38,879 bases of DNA from Sphingobacteriales bacterium (GCA_016200915.1 JACQDV010000021.1:1-38879); one strand, 5' to 3'. Counted from the stretch's first letter, positions 16,589 to 25,786 are shown. Numbers and translations are program-made. The notes: generated by a model not told the origin, from the sequence alone.

Positions 16589-17494
16589 TTAAACACGTTC
16601 TGCTACACGCAATTTCGAACTGCGGGAACGTGGATTGGTTTTCAATTCCTGTAGTGTTGGAACAATTGGTTTTTTTGTAACGATACGGAAAGGGCTTTGC
16701 TTTGTTTGCTGCTCAAAAGGATTCTCAATCGTCTCTTCAAAAGTGCCACTCTTAAAAAAGTTTTTTACAATTCTGTCTTCCAGCGAATGGAAAGAAATGA
16801 CAGCCACACGGCCTCCGGATTTTAGAACAGCAGGTAATTGTTCCAGCATTTCTCTTAAAGCCCCCAGTTCATCATTCACCTCAATGCGCAATGCCTGGAA
16901 TACCTGGGCAAAGTACTTGTTGGGATTACCTTTCACCGAAGTATGCACAGCTGTTTTAAACCCATTAATCATTTTAAGCGAACTGGCTTTACGTACAGCC
17001 ACAATATTTTTTGCAAGCGTTTTAGCATTTGTAACCTCACCATACTTTTCAAACAACTTGTGTAATTGTTGTTCGCTGTATGTTTCCAGTATGGCAGCGG
17101 CTGTTAATTCCTGGCGTTTATCCATACGCATATCCATGGCTGCATCAAAACGGGTAGAAAAACCACGGTCGGCTTCATCAAACTGGTGACTGGAAACTCC
17201 AATATCAGCCAGCACTCCATCTACCTTATCAATTTTGTGTAACCGCAGAAAGCGCTGCAGGTGACGAAAGTTGTGCGGAACAAAAATCACTCTCGGGTCA
17301 TCGGGTAAATTTTTCTTTGCATCTTCATCCTGATCAAAGGCAATTAATTTTCCTTCACTGCTGAGATGCTTCAAAATTTCCCGGCTGTGACCACCACCAC
17401 CAAAGGTGCAATCCACATAAATTCCTGATGGGTTAATATTCAATCCATCAATTACCTCGTTTAATAAAACCGGTATGTGATAGTTTGATTCCAA
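16589..17494 (-). CDS. rsmH: 16S rRNA (cytosine-1402 N4)-methyltransferase
   Basis: S-adenosylmethionine-dependent methyltransferase (formerly MraW) that modifies C1402 of 16S rRNA in the decoding centre. It shows HIPVLLNEVIDGL at the start, the SAM-binding CTFGGGGHSREIL at 29-41, DGVLADIGVSSHQFD, ERGFSTRFDAAMDMRMD-like residues (DRGFSTRFD), and VISFHSLEDRIVK near the C-terminus. 301 aa is normal. It starts 10 bases after the mraZ stop. Confidence 0.97.
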   Translation of the reverse strand: MESNYHIPVLLNEVIDGLNINPSGIYVDCTFGGGGHSREILKHLSSEGKLIAFDQDEDAKKNLPDDPRVIFVPHNFRHLQRFLRLHKIDKVDGVLADIGVSSHQFDEADRGFSTRFDAAMDMRMDKRQELTAAAILETYSEQQLHKLFEKYGEVTNAKTLAKNIVAVRKASSLKMINGFKTAVHTSVKGNPNKYFAQVFQALRIEVNDELGALREMLEQLPAVLKSGGRVAVISFHSLEDRIVKNFFKSGTFEETIENPFEQQTKQSPFRIVTKKPIVPTLQELKTNPRSRSSKLRVAERV

Positions 17495-17504
17495 TTAATA
17501 ATTT

Positions 17505-17972
17505 TTAATTGTCATTATTAACTGACCCTTTCCCCATTACTTCGTTCGCCAGGTTGCTAAATGCTTCTGGTGAAACAGACTCAAAGAACTGTTGGTACTT
17601 AACTTTATCCCAGATTTCAATTTTGTTTACAGCTGCTACCAGCACAATGTCTTTCTCCAATCCGGCGTGTTCCATCAGGTTTTTGGGAATCAATACTCTA
17701 CTTGCACTATCCAACTCCAGGTTGATGGCCCCGTTCAAAAAGTAACGGCGGAATTCCCTTACTTTGGGGTCAAAATCATTTAACTGGCTTATTTGGTTGA
17801 ATATGGGTTCCCAGCTTTTTATAGGATACAGACTTAAACATTTTTCAAATCCCCGGCTTAACACAAAACGGGTAGCTTCCTCATCCGGCAGTTGTTTTTT
17901 GAAACCAACCGGGAGGAGAAACCGACCTTTTGAGTCTAACGTAGCCTCGTATTCTCCAAGAAAACCAATCAT
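17505..17972 (-). CDS. mraZ: Transcriptional regulator MraZ
   Basis: Two SpoVT/AbrB-like repeats: residues about 3-55 (GEYEATLDSKGRFLLPVGF) and about 80-130 (INLELDSASRVLIPKNLMEHAGL). It oligomerises into rings and binds tandem direct repeats in the dcw promoter, usually repressing the operon. 155 aa is normal. It is the first gene of the cluster, with matching binding repeats 35 bases upstream of its ATG. Confidence 0.96.
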   Translation of the reverse strand: MIGFLGEYEATLDSKGRFLLPVGFKKQLPDEEATRFVLSRGFEKCLSLYPIKSWEPIFNQISQLNDFDPKVREFRRYFLNGAINLELDSASRVLIPKNLMEHAGLEKDIVLVAAVNKIEIWDKVKYQQFFESVSPEAFSNLANEVMGKGSVNNDN

Positions 17973-18006
17973 TTACAAGGATTTGAAAGATATTTTACAA
18001 ATTTTC

Positions 18007-18037
18007 ACACAAAATAACACTTTTTACCACTTTTCAA
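18007..18037 (-). promoter_or_regulatory. dcw promoter with three MraZ boxes
   Basis: Read on the minus strand there are three heptamers at exact 10-bp spacing: AAAGTGG (18027-18033), AAAGTGT (18017-18023) and TTTGTGT (18007-18013). They fit the AAAGTG(G/T)N3 form described for MraZ targets in Mollicutes. A -33 TTG (18035-18037) and a -7-like TTATTTTG (18010-18017, one mismatch to TAnnTTTG) with a 17-nt spacer overlap the boxes. Bound MraZ would therefore block the promoter. The mraZ ATG is 35 bases downstream. Confidence 0.7.
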
Positions 18038-18058
18038 AATCTTTTTGTGCTTAGATAT

Positions 18059-18158
18059 TTTTCCACAAACGGAAAGCCTTGCTGGGATTGGATTACGGGA
18101 CATTTTAACTCATATTTGAAAAACTTAATGTGGAAAGCTGTGAATTGAGTGTGGATAA
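18059..18158. promoter_or_regulatory. Cluster of DnaA-box-like nonamers
   Basis: TGTGGATAA at 18150-18158 is the exact complement of the DnaA box TTATCCACA. TTTTCCACA at 18059-18067 has one mismatch. TGTGGAAAG (18129-18137) and TGTGAATTG (18139-18147) are weaker. The last three sit 10-11 bp apart. The region lies between mraZ and the divergent 18198 gene. Confidence 0.35.
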
Positions 18159-18197
18159 GCCCAAAATCAACTCCGTTTTACCAATAAAAATTTAGCT

Positions 18198-18608
18198 ATG
18201 GCTACTACTGGTTATTCAGGAACACCGCTTCTAAAAAAACTGGACATTAAAGAAAAAATGAAAGTGCTGCTGGTAAATGAACCAGCGGATTATTATGCAT
18301 TGCTGGATAATAACATCAGTACACAACTTTGTAAGAAAAATGAAACCCCTGATTTTATCCATCTATTTGCAAAAAACCAGGCTAACTTTCTTAAAGTAAT
18401 GCAGAAAGTGTTGGCCGTTGCAAAAAAGAATAAACAAATAGTAGTGTGGGTTTCCTGGTATAAAAAAAGTGCAGGCATCGTAACTGATATGACAGAAGAT
18501 GTGATTCGTAATTATGCTTTACAAAATGGATTGGTAGATGTAAAAGTTTGTGCAGTGAGTGAACAGTGGAGTGGATTAAAATTAGTTGTTCCTTTAGCGA
18601 AAAGATAA
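18198..18608 (+). CDS. DUF3052 family protein
   Basis: A 136-aa cytoplasmic protein. It opens GYSGTPLLKKLDIKEKMKVLLVNEP, then has VWVSWYKKSAGIVTDMTEDVIR and a C-terminal NGLVDVKVCAVSEQWSGLKLV. These are the hallmarks of the DUF3052 family found in actinobacteria and Bacteroidota. The function is unknown and no catalytic residues can be named. It is divergent from mraZ, shares its 225-base upstream region, and its stop abuts the stop of the convergent sensor kinase gene with no gap. Confidence 0.85.
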   Translation: MATTGYSGTPLLKKLDIKEKMKVLLVNEPADYYALLDNNISTQLCKKNETPDFIHLFAKNQANFLKVMQKVLAVAKKNKQIVVWVSWYKKSAGIVTDMTEDVIRNYALQNGLVDVKVCAVSEQWSGLKLVVPLAKR

Positions 18609-19934
18609 TTATTTACTTAATGGCAAATCAATAGTGAACGTACTGCCCTTTCCCAGTGTACTATCGGCCTTAATGGTTCCTTCATGAGCTTCTACCATTG
18701 TTTTTACATAGCTTAAGCCTAATCCAAAACCTTTTACGTTATGCAAATTACCGGTGTGTGCCCGATAAAATTTTTCAAATATCCGTTTCACTGTTTCCTT
18801 ACTCATACCAATACCATTATCTTCAATGGTAACCCGAATATTTTTGCCAACATTCTTTGTAGAAATTTTTATTGCCAGGTTTTCTTTTGAATACTTCACT
18901 GCATTATCCAGCAGGTTGCTGATGAGATTGGTCATATGCACTTCATCGGCCTGCATCAAATCATCCGTAGCATTTAATGATGCTTCCATTGTTCCTCCTT
19001 TATCCTGTACCTGCAAACGCAAGTTATCCATTGAACGCTGTATGATTTCGTGAATATGCAATGGCTTTAAATTAAGTTGTATTTCCTCTTTGTCCAATTG
19101 AGCTGCTTGCAGAATAGTTTCTACCTGCTTATTCATCCGTTTATTCTCTTCCTTAATAATGCCTGAGAAATATTCCATCTTACCTGCATCCTGTTTTACT
19201 TTTTCATTCTTTAAAGCATCAACTGCTAAGGATATTGTTGCCAGTGGTGTTTTAAACTCATGCGTCATGTTATTAATGAAGTCACTCTTAATCTCACTCA
19301 GTTTCTTTTGTTTTAACATAGTAGTTACCGTCAGGTAAAATGCAGTAATGAGAATAAGCGTAAACAAAATAGCTCCACTAATCATCCAACCCAAAGATTT
19401 AAATACAAATGATTTTACATCGGGCACCACCACCCATAATACTTCTTCCGGAGCCAACCCTTCCAGCAAACTTCCGCTGGATGGAACTAATGAATATGCA
19501 TATCGCTGGTTATGCAATGTATCTTCAGCTAATTTTATAAAGCCTTCTGATTTCATTTCATAACGGCCGAATAGGCTGTTAGCGGTAATAGCGAATTCAA
19601 AATGAGTATCTTTTAAACCTTTATTCTTAAAGGCATTCTGCAATTTCTCTCTCACTTCAAAATCAGTAAACCGTTTGGCAACAGAATACTGCCCTTTAAA
19701 ATCATAAATCTCACTTTGCATACGAAGTCCGGGCACAGTAGTTGAATTGTTGATTGCAGAAGATCGCTGATTCACCAAGTCCTGTCCTACTTCATCCATC
19801 ACCATAGTTATTTTATCATCCAGTTGCTCTTTACGGATAACAGCCATATTCTGTATCCAGTTGAACTGGATATAGATGATGCCCATTAAAGAAAGCGAAA
19901 TGAGTGTAATAATAACCGGGAATATCTTTTTCAT
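18609..19934 (-). CDS. Orphan sensor histidine kinase
   Basis: A membrane sensor kinase of 441 aa from the chosen ATG at 19934 (MKKIFPV); an upstream ATG at 19973 would add 13 unlikely residues. The first membrane helix is about 4-25, the extracytoplasmic sensor domain about 26-180, and the second helix about 182-206. The HisKA phosphoacceptor is H225 in MTHEFKTPLATIS. The ATPase domain has the N-box NLISNLLDNAVKYS (337-349), G1 DNGIG (372-376) and G2 GFGLGL (402-407). No response regulator gene is adjacent, so the partner is elsewhere. The input is unknown. It is convergent with the DUF3052 gene. Confidence 0.94.
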   Translation of the reverse strand: MKKIFPVIITLISLSLMGIIYIQFNWIQNMAVIRKEQLDDKITMVMDEVGQDLVNQRSSAINNSTTVPGLRMQSEIYDFKGQYSVAKRFTDFEVREKLQNAFKNKGLKDTHFEFAITANSLFGRYEMKSEGFIKLAEDTLHNQRYAYSLVPSSGSLLEGLAPEEVLWVVVPDVKSFVFKSLGWMISGAILFTLILITAFYLTVTTMLKQKKLSEIKSDFINNMTHEFKTPLATISLAVDALKNEKVKQDAGKMEYFSGIIKEENKRMNKQVETILQAAQLDKEEIQLNLKPLHIHEIIQRSMDNLRLQVQDKGGTMEASLNATDDLMQADEVHMTNLISNLLDNAVKYSKENLAIKISTKNVGKNIRVTIEDNGIGMSKETVKRIFEKFYRAHTGNLHNVKGFGLGLSYVKTMVEAHEGTIKADSTLGKGSTFTIDLPLSK

Positions 19935-20070
19935 GCTGTCTGCAAAAATAACGGGAAGGACGCAAGGTATCAATCTTTCAATAAGAGAATTGGGATTTTA
20001 ACAGGCACTTAGGAGAAAATTTTTCTTACCCGGTATTGTTGATTTGTGCCAGAAATCCTAACTTGAAAAT

Positions 20071-20622
20071 ATGATTGAGCTGAAAGCAGGAGTATTATTG
20101 ATTGCAGAGCCTTTTTTAAAGGACCCCAATTTTATGCGGACCGTGATATTTCTTTGCGAACACCAGGAAGATGGCAGTTTTGGCTTTGTACTCAATAAAA
20201 CATATGATGTAACATTGGACCAGCTGGTTCCCGATTTACCGGAAATAAAAATTCCTGTTTATTATGGTGGGCCTGTTCAACAGGATACTTTGCATTTTTT
20301 ACACCAATTGCCGGATATAATTCCCGGTGGCCTGGAAGTGAGTAAAGGCATCTATTGGGGTGGTGATTATGAAATATTAGTGTCATTATTACGCAAAGGA
20401 GAAATCAATCCTAACAAAATCCGTTTTTTTATCGGATACAGTGGCTGGAGTAACGGGCAACTGAATGATGAAATGAAAGAAAACAGCTGGCTAACGGTAG
20501 ATGCCAAGCCAAAACTGGTATTTCATAGAAATTATTCTGAAATATGGAAGGATTCATTGAAAGAACTGGGAGGCGATTATGAACAGCTCATCAACTATCC
20601 TACCGACCCTCAACTAAACTAA
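20071..20622 (+). CDS. YqgE/AlgH family protein
   Basis: A 183-aa UPF0301 protein. It starts IELKAGVLLIAEPFLKDPNF, then RTVIFLCEHQEDGSFGFVLNK, then YYGGPVQQDTLHFLH, FFIGYSGWSNGQL and a C-terminal NSWLTVDA, all conserved in the family. The biochemical role is not established; AlgH was first linked to alginate regulation in Pseudomonas. The start gives a standard N-terminus. It is followed 43 bases later by the acyltransferase on the same strand, so co-transcription is likely. Confidence 0.93.
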   Translation: MIELKAGVLLIAEPFLKDPNFMRTVIFLCEHQEDGSFGFVLNKTYDVTLDQLVPDLPEIKIPVYYGGPVQQDTLHFLHQLPDIIPGGLEVSKGIYWGGDYEILVSLLRKGEINPNKIRFFIGYSGWSNGQLNDEMKENSWLTVDAKPKLVFHRNYSEIWKDSLKELGGDYEQLINYPTDPQLN

Positions 20623-20665
20623 ATTATCTTCCCCAAAGTTTCATTAGCTTTGAAAGCAAACCTGA

Positions 20666-21631
20666 TTGCTATTGATATACCAACTGCTGAAACCACTTGC
20701 AAGAATTTATTTAAAAATTGCCTGCAGGAATATAAAGATTAATCATTCTCATCAACTACAGCACAAAGGCCCCTTACTGCTGGCCTGCAATCATCCCAAT
20801 TCTTTTTTAGACGGATTAATATTAGCCATATTGTTTGATAAGCCAGTTCACTCATTAGCAAGAGGTGACGCTTTTAACCGGAAATGGCATGCAAAACTTT
20901 TGAGATTATTAAATATTCATCCGGTGTACAGGGAAAGAGAAGGAAAAGATTTAGTGCCGCTTAATTATAAAACCTTTGCTATCTGTAAAGAAATATTCAA
21001 ACAAAAAGGCATTGTACTCATCTTTAGTGAAGCATTGTGTGTAAATGAATGGAAACTTCGGCCATTAAGAAAAGGAACTGCCCGAATGGCTTTTGATAAC
21101 TGGAATGAAAATATTCCGTTAACAGTTTTGCCGGTTGGACTTAATTATGACAGCTTTGATTCATTTGGCAAAAACATCATTCTCAATTTTGGCAAAGAAA
21201 TAAAAACAGAAGATTTTGATTTTAATAATAGTGATGGAAAAAACTTAGTCCTCTTTAATCAGGCTTTGGAAGAAGAATTAAAAAAAGCAGTAATTGAAAT
21301 TAACAGTGATGACAAAGCAACGATTCACAAAACTTTTCTTGTTCCGGTAAATTCCATTAAAAAAGTTTTGTTTACTATTCCTGCATTGATAGGCTTTATC
21401 TTTCATGCTCCATTATATTTTCCAATAAAATCGGTCGTAAAACGTAAAGCATTTAATACAGGTCATTATGATTCAATTTTAGCAGGTGCATTATTTCTTT
21501 CGTATCCTTTTTATTTATTATTGATACTAATTATAGCATTTATCATTACTCAATCCTGGTGGAGCATATTATTGATTCCATTACTTCCTTTTACCGCCTG
21601 GTCAGTTATTCAGCTAAAATCACAGGTATAA
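20666..21631 (+). CDS. 1-acyl-glycerol-3-phosphate acyltransferase-like (PlsC domain) protein
   Basis: Probable membrane-bound acyltransferase of phospholipid or lipoamino acid synthesis. The catalytic block is CNHPNSFLDG (H43, D49; HX5D rather than the usual HX4D, common in this subgroup). PVYRERE follows, then FSEALCVNEWKLRPLRKGTARMA corresponding to the substrate-binding motif. Two or three membrane helices lie at about 240-320. There is no in-frame ATG near the start: a TGA lies at 20663-20665 and the frame opens with TTG at 20666 or TTG at 20672. TAGCTTTG at 20645-20652 matches a -7 element, but no matching -33 is evident. The exact acyl acceptor is unknown. Confidence 0.85.
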   Translation: MLLIYQLLKPLARIYLKIACRNIKINHSHQLQHKGPLLLACNHPNSFLDGLILAILFDKPVHSLARGDAFNRKWHAKLLRLLNIHPVYREREGKDLVPLNYKTFAICKEIFKQKGIVLIFSEALCVNEWKLRPLRKGTARMAFDNWNENIPLTVLPVGLNYDSFDSFGKNIILNFGKEIKTEDFDFNNSDGKNLVLFNQALEEELKKAVIEINSDDKATIHKTFLVPVNSIKKVLFTIPALIGFIFHAPLYFPIKSVVKRKAFNTGHYDSILAGALFLSYPFYLLLILIIAFIITQSWWSILLIPLLPFTAWSVIQLKSQV

Positions 21632-21633
21632 AA

Positions 21634-21663
21634 AAGTCCTCCCCAACTGGTTGGGGAGGACTT
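21634..21663 (-). terminator. Terminator of the atpD-atpC transcript
   Basis: AAGTCCTCCCCAA (21634-21646) pairs with TTGGGGAGGACTT (21651-21663) over 13 bp with a CTGG loop. On the minus strand it runs into a T tract. It also lies just after the convergent acyltransferase stop and may act in both directions. Confidence 0.85.
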
Positions 21664-21695
21664 GTAAGCAATTAGTTTGTGTAAACGGAGTTAGC

Positions 21696-21950
21696 CTACT
21701 CTATCTCTTTTGCTCCTTCAACCAACACAGTAGCTTTATTATTGAGTACTTCAATAAATCCGCCCTGTATGGTGTACAAAGAAGAGGTGTTTTTATCTCT
21801 TAAAATCTTTAACTGACCTTTTCCTAACGCACTTACCAGCGGGGCATGTTTATCCAGTACTTCAAAAGAACCACTGATGCCCGGCAACTGTACTCCATAT
21901 ACATCGCCGCTGAATATTTTACGTTCGGGAGTTAATATTTCTAAATTCAT
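21696..21950 (-). CDS. atpC: ATP synthase F1 subunit epsilon
   Basis: An 84-aa F1 epsilon subunit reduced to the N-terminal beta-sandwich: LEILTPERKIFSGDVYGVQLPG, FEVLDKHAPLVSALGKG and the IQGGFIEVLNNKATVLVE end. The C-terminal helical hairpin of the E. coli protein (about 138 aa) is absent, as is common in Bacteroidota. It couples rotation to the catalytic hexamer. It follows atpD after 63 bases that contain a 28-bp palindrome. Confidence 0.94.
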   Translation of the reverse strand: MNLEILTPERKIFSGDVYGVQLPGISGSFEVLDKHAPLVSALGKGQLKILRDKNTSSLYTIQGGFIEVLNNKATVLVEGAKEIE

Positions 21951-21971
21951 AAAATTAATTGCGCAAAACTC

Positions 21972-21999
21972 AATGACTCAATTGCGCAATTGAGTCATT
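21972..21999. repeat. 28-bp perfect palindrome between atpD and atpC
   Basis: The half-site AATGACTCAATTGC (21972-21985) is followed directly by its exact reverse complement (21986-21999). A direct repeat of AATTGCGCA occurs at 21957-21965. In the atpD-atpC mRNA it would fold as a long hairpin just after the atpD stop. It has no T tract and so is not a classic terminator. Confidence 0.9.
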
Positions 22000-22013
22000 T
22001 TGAAATTTCGTAA

Positions 22014-23516
<1,503 letters not shown>

Positions 23517-23552
23517 TCAATCTTTATTAAAGTGAGGATTCTTTTCCGGCCG

Positions 23553-23583
23553 CAAAGGTAAGGGAGCAGGGATAATCTGCCAA
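23553..23583 (-). promoter_or_regulatory. atpD promoter, Bacteroidota type
   Basis: On the minus strand there is a TTG (23581-23583), a 20-nt spacer and TACCTTTG (23553-23560). These fit the -33 and TAnnTTTG -7 elements of the Bacteroidota major sigma factor. The start would fall near 23546, about 33 bases before the atpD ATG. Confidence 0.75.
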
Positions 23584-23624
23584 TTACAAAAGTGCTATTT
23601 TAAAAATAGTTAATAAGATATTTT

Positions 23625-23659
23625 AAAAGAAAAACCGCCTTTGCTAAAGCTTCGGCGGT
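23625..23659 (-). terminator. Terminator of the tRNA-Ser gene
   Basis: On the minus strand ACCGCC (23654-23659) and GGCGGT (23634-23639) form a stem, followed by TTTTCTTTT. It lies 7 bases beyond the tRNA 3' end. Confidence 0.8.
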
Positions 23660-23665
23660 AGGGGG

Positions 23666-23752
23666 CGGAGACGAAGGGATTCGAACCCTTGATACGGTTT
23701 CCCGTATACACACTTTCCAGGCGTGCTCCTTCAACCACTCGGACACGTCTCC
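23666..23752 (-). tRNA. tRNA-Ser (anticodon GGA)
   Basis: 87 nt including a G discriminator at 23666. The acceptor stem GGAGACG/CGTCTCC is perfect. The anticodon stem CACGC/GTGTG holds the loop CTGGAAA, with anticodon GGA at 23716-23718 reading UCC and UCU. The long variable arm TATACGG/CCGTATC-type and TTCGAAT T-loop are typical of serine tRNA. CCA is not encoded. A decayed partial copy lies upstream at 23797-23858. Confidence 0.97.
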
Positions 23753-23804
23753 AATATTTACATTTTTGGCACCACTAAAATTATCAACGTTCTCTTACAC
23801 TTTC

Positions 23805-23822
23805 TCCCGACAGATGTCGGGA
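23805..23822. repeat. CCCGACA palindromic element
   Basis: TCCCGAC-AGAT-GTCGGGA, a 7-bp stem with a 4-nt loop. It fits exactly between two tRNA-Ser-like blocks. Confidence 0.85.
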
Positions 23823-23831
23823 CTCCTTCAA

Positions 23832-23848
23832 TCCCGCCTCAGGCGGGA
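23832..23848. repeat. CCCGCC/GGCGGG palindromic element
   Basis: TCCCGCC-TCA-GGCGGGA. It is the same element as at 16018-16034 apart from the loop, and fits exactly between two tRNA-Ser-like blocks. Confidence 0.85.
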
Positions 23849-23897
23849 ACACGTCTCCTTTAGTTTTTTTAGGGCAGCAAAAATACTATTTCAAGCC

Positions 23898-24668
23898 TTA
23901 GCTTCCGAATAAATTTTTGGCATTTTGAGTGGTTACTGAGGCAACTTCTTCTGTAGAAATATTTTTGACCATTGCAATTTTTTCAACTACATATTTTAAA
24001 TATGATGGTTCATTTCTTTTGCCTCTGAAAGGAACCGGCGTTAAATAGGGAGCGTCTGTTTCTAATACCAGGTGTTTAATATCTATTCCTGCTACCACTT
24101 CAGCCATGCCACTGTTTTTATAAGTGATAACGCCACCCATCCCCATCAAAAAATTAAGATCAATGATTTGATTGGCTTCATTTGCGTTACCCGAAAAACA
24201 ATGAAAGATTCCTTTCAATTTCCCATTTTGCTTTTGTCGCACTATATCAATACAATCCTGCAGAGAGTTTCTTGAATGGATAACAATAGGTATATCATAT
24301 TTCAAAGCCCAGTCAATTTGCAGTTGAAAAGCTTCGATCTGTTGTTCCCTAAAAGTGATATCCCAATAATAGTCCAGTCCTATTTCTCCCACAGCCACAA
24401 ATTTTCTCTTGTTCAGCCATTCTTCCAGCAGTTGTAATTCTTCTTTATAATTTTCTTTTACGCTGCAAGGGTGCAGCCCCATCATGGGGAAGCATTTTCC
24501 CGGAAACTTTTTTTCCAGTTCCAGCATATCATCAATCACCTCACTATCGATATTGGGCAGGTAGAATCGGATAATATTTTCTGCATCTGCCCTATCTATC
24601 ACAGCTTTAATATCCTGTTTAAATTCAGGCAGGTACAGGTGAGTATGTGTGTCTATTATTTTGGTCAT
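23898..24668 (-). CDS. TatD family metal-dependent hydrolase
   Basis: A 256-aa TIM-barrel hydrolase of the TatD DNase family. Metal ligands are visible: HxH at 8 and 10 (DTHTHLYL), Glu in [11 protein letters not shown], His in IVIHSRNS, His in GIFHCFSG, and Asp in [22 protein letters not shown]. Family members have 3'-5' exonuclease activity and act on damaged DNA; which substrate this one uses is not visible. A minus-strand TAGGTTTG (24691-24698) 22 bases before the ATG is a candidate -7 element without a clear -33. It precedes the tRNA-Ser region on the same strand. Confidence 0.93.
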   Translation of the reverse strand: MTKIIDTHTHLYLPEFKQDIKAVIDRADAENIIRFYLPNIDSEVIDDMLELEKKFPGKCFPMMGLHPCSVKENYKEELQLLEEWLNKRKFVAVGEIGLDYYWDITFREQQIEAFQLQIDWALKYDIPIVIHSRNSLQDCIDIVRQKQNGKLKGIFHCFSGNANEANQIIDLNFLMGMGGVITYKNSGMAEVVAGIDIKHLVLETDAPYLTPVPFRGKRNEPSYLKYVVEKIAMVKNISTEEVASVTTQNAKNLFGS

Positions 24669-24796
24669 TTCTCTGGTTTCAATTTCCCGGCAAACCTAAT
24701 TCAAAAAAAATTTATGATTTCTTTAAACTAAGGGAATCAGTCGCAGTCTTAATAAGCGTTATAATCATACAAAAACAATAAAAAAACTTGTAAACC

Positions 24797-25663
24797 ATGA
24801 AAACAGTGAATTCTCTCACAAAAATCCTTTCAGCCCTCTTAATACTGGGCATCGTAACATTTGTATCCTGTAAAAAAGAATCCAGCACCACCACTTCTCA
24901 GGATGAAATTAACACCACCAGTGAAGCTACCACCAATGATGCTGCCGCAGAAGTAGAGTATAACGATGTGTATGATAATGTCGTTAATATTAATGCCGGA
25001 GAAAATCTTGGTATTGTTGATGGTGGTGGAATATTTGGAAGAGAAGATAGTGTTGGCCGTTGCTTTACCGTAACCGTTTCACCTGCTACTGTTGGCGTAT
25101 TTCCTAAAACTGTAACCATTGATTTTGGCGCTGGTTGTACCGGCAAAGATGGAAGAACAAGAAGTGGTAAAATTATCTCCGTTTTCACTGGTCATCTGGC
25201 AGAACCAGGCCAATCAGTAACTACTACGTTTGATAATTACTATGTAGATAGTTTTAAAATTGAGGGTACTCACAAAATCACTAATGTAAGTACTTCAAAT
25301 AACCGCAGTTTTAACGTAACGGTAGTTAACGGTAAAATTACTAAGCCAAATGGCAAATGGTTTACCTGGAACAGTGACCGTACCATCGTTCAGGTAGAAG
25401 GAAATGGAAGCCCACGCTGGCCATTTGACGACAAGTTTGAAATAACCGGTTCAAAAAGTGGTTCAAACTCAGAAGGTAAAACGTGGTCTGCAACAATAGT
25501 GGAAAAATTGATCAGAACAGGTGATTGCCGCTGGATCAAAAAAGGTGTTGTAAGCCTCACCAGAAACAATATTATAGCCACATTAGACTACGGGGATGGC
25601 ACTTGCGACAATAAGGCTACTATTACTGTAAATGGACAGACAAAAGTGATCATATTAAGATAA
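24797..25663 (+). CDS. Unrecognised lipoprotein
   Basis: 288 aa with a lipoprotein signal: basic MKTVNSLTKI, hydrophobic LLILGIVTFVS, then Cys25 followed by KKES. The +2 lysine and the S/T-rich linker (SSTTTSQDEINTTSEATTNDAA) suit an outer-membrane or surface lipoprotein. The mature part is beta-rich, with DFGAGCTGKDGRTRSGKI near 113-130 and other Thr/Gly-rich strands (TVTVNGQTKVIIL at the end). Cysteines at about 93, 119, 247 and 275 could form disulfides. I do not recognise a named family. It stands alone, with a terminator after it. Confidence 0.85.
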   Translation: MKTVNSLTKILSALLILGIVTFVSCKKESSTTTSQDEINTTSEATTNDAAAEVEYNDVYDNVVNINAGENLGIVDGGGIFGREDSVGRCFTVTVSPATVGVFPKTVTIDFGAGCTGKDGRTRSGKIISVFTGHLAEPGQSVTTTFDNYYVDSFKIEGTHKITNVSTSNNRSFNVTVVNGKITKPNGKWFTWNSDRTIVQVEGNGSPRWPFDDKFEITGSKSGSNSEGKTWSATIVEKLIRTGDCRWIKKGVVSLTRNNIIATLDYGDGTCDNKATITVNGQTKVIILR

Positions 25664-25762
25664 GCCATAAGGTGGCAATTAGTACCCGGGAAAAAAAGTG
25701 TTGTAAGTTTCAGAAAAATCTACGAACTTAGACGCAGTTTTCATAGGGTACGGATTAAAAAC

Positions 25763-25786
25763 GGGCCAGGGTTTCTACCCAGGCCC
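25763..25786. terminator. Bidirectional terminator between lipoprotein and deacetylase genes
   Basis: GGGCC-A-GGGT pairs with ACCC-A-GGCCC (one A-A mismatch) around a TTCT loop. The plus strand continues TACTTGTT; the minus strand continues GTTTTTAA. It serves the convergent genes on either side. Confidence 0.65.

Larger units (their letters stand above)
23797..23858 (-). pseudogene. Decayed partial tRNA-Ser copy interrupted by two palindromes
   Basis: On the minus strand three blocks match the intact tRNA-Ser in order: GGAGACGTGT (23849-23858), TTGAAGGAG (23823-23831) and GAAAGTGT (23797-23804). Between them, where the tRNA has the 8-nt segments CCGAGTGG and CACGCCTG, stand exactly TCCCGCCTGAGGCGGGA and TCCCGACATCTGTCGGGA. 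The remainder of the tRNA (T arm, 3' acceptor) is not recognisable. It cannot fold as a tRNA. Confidence 0.65.

Noticed and set aside
16635-17189. 184-codon plus-strand ORF opposite rsmH
   Set aside because: It is antisense to a conserved gene, with no recognisable domain or leader.
18059-18158. Chromosome origin suggested by DnaA-box-like sites
   Set aside because: Only one perfect box, no clear AT-rich unwinding element and no dnaA, dnaN or other origin genes nearby. Kept only as a regulatory possibility.
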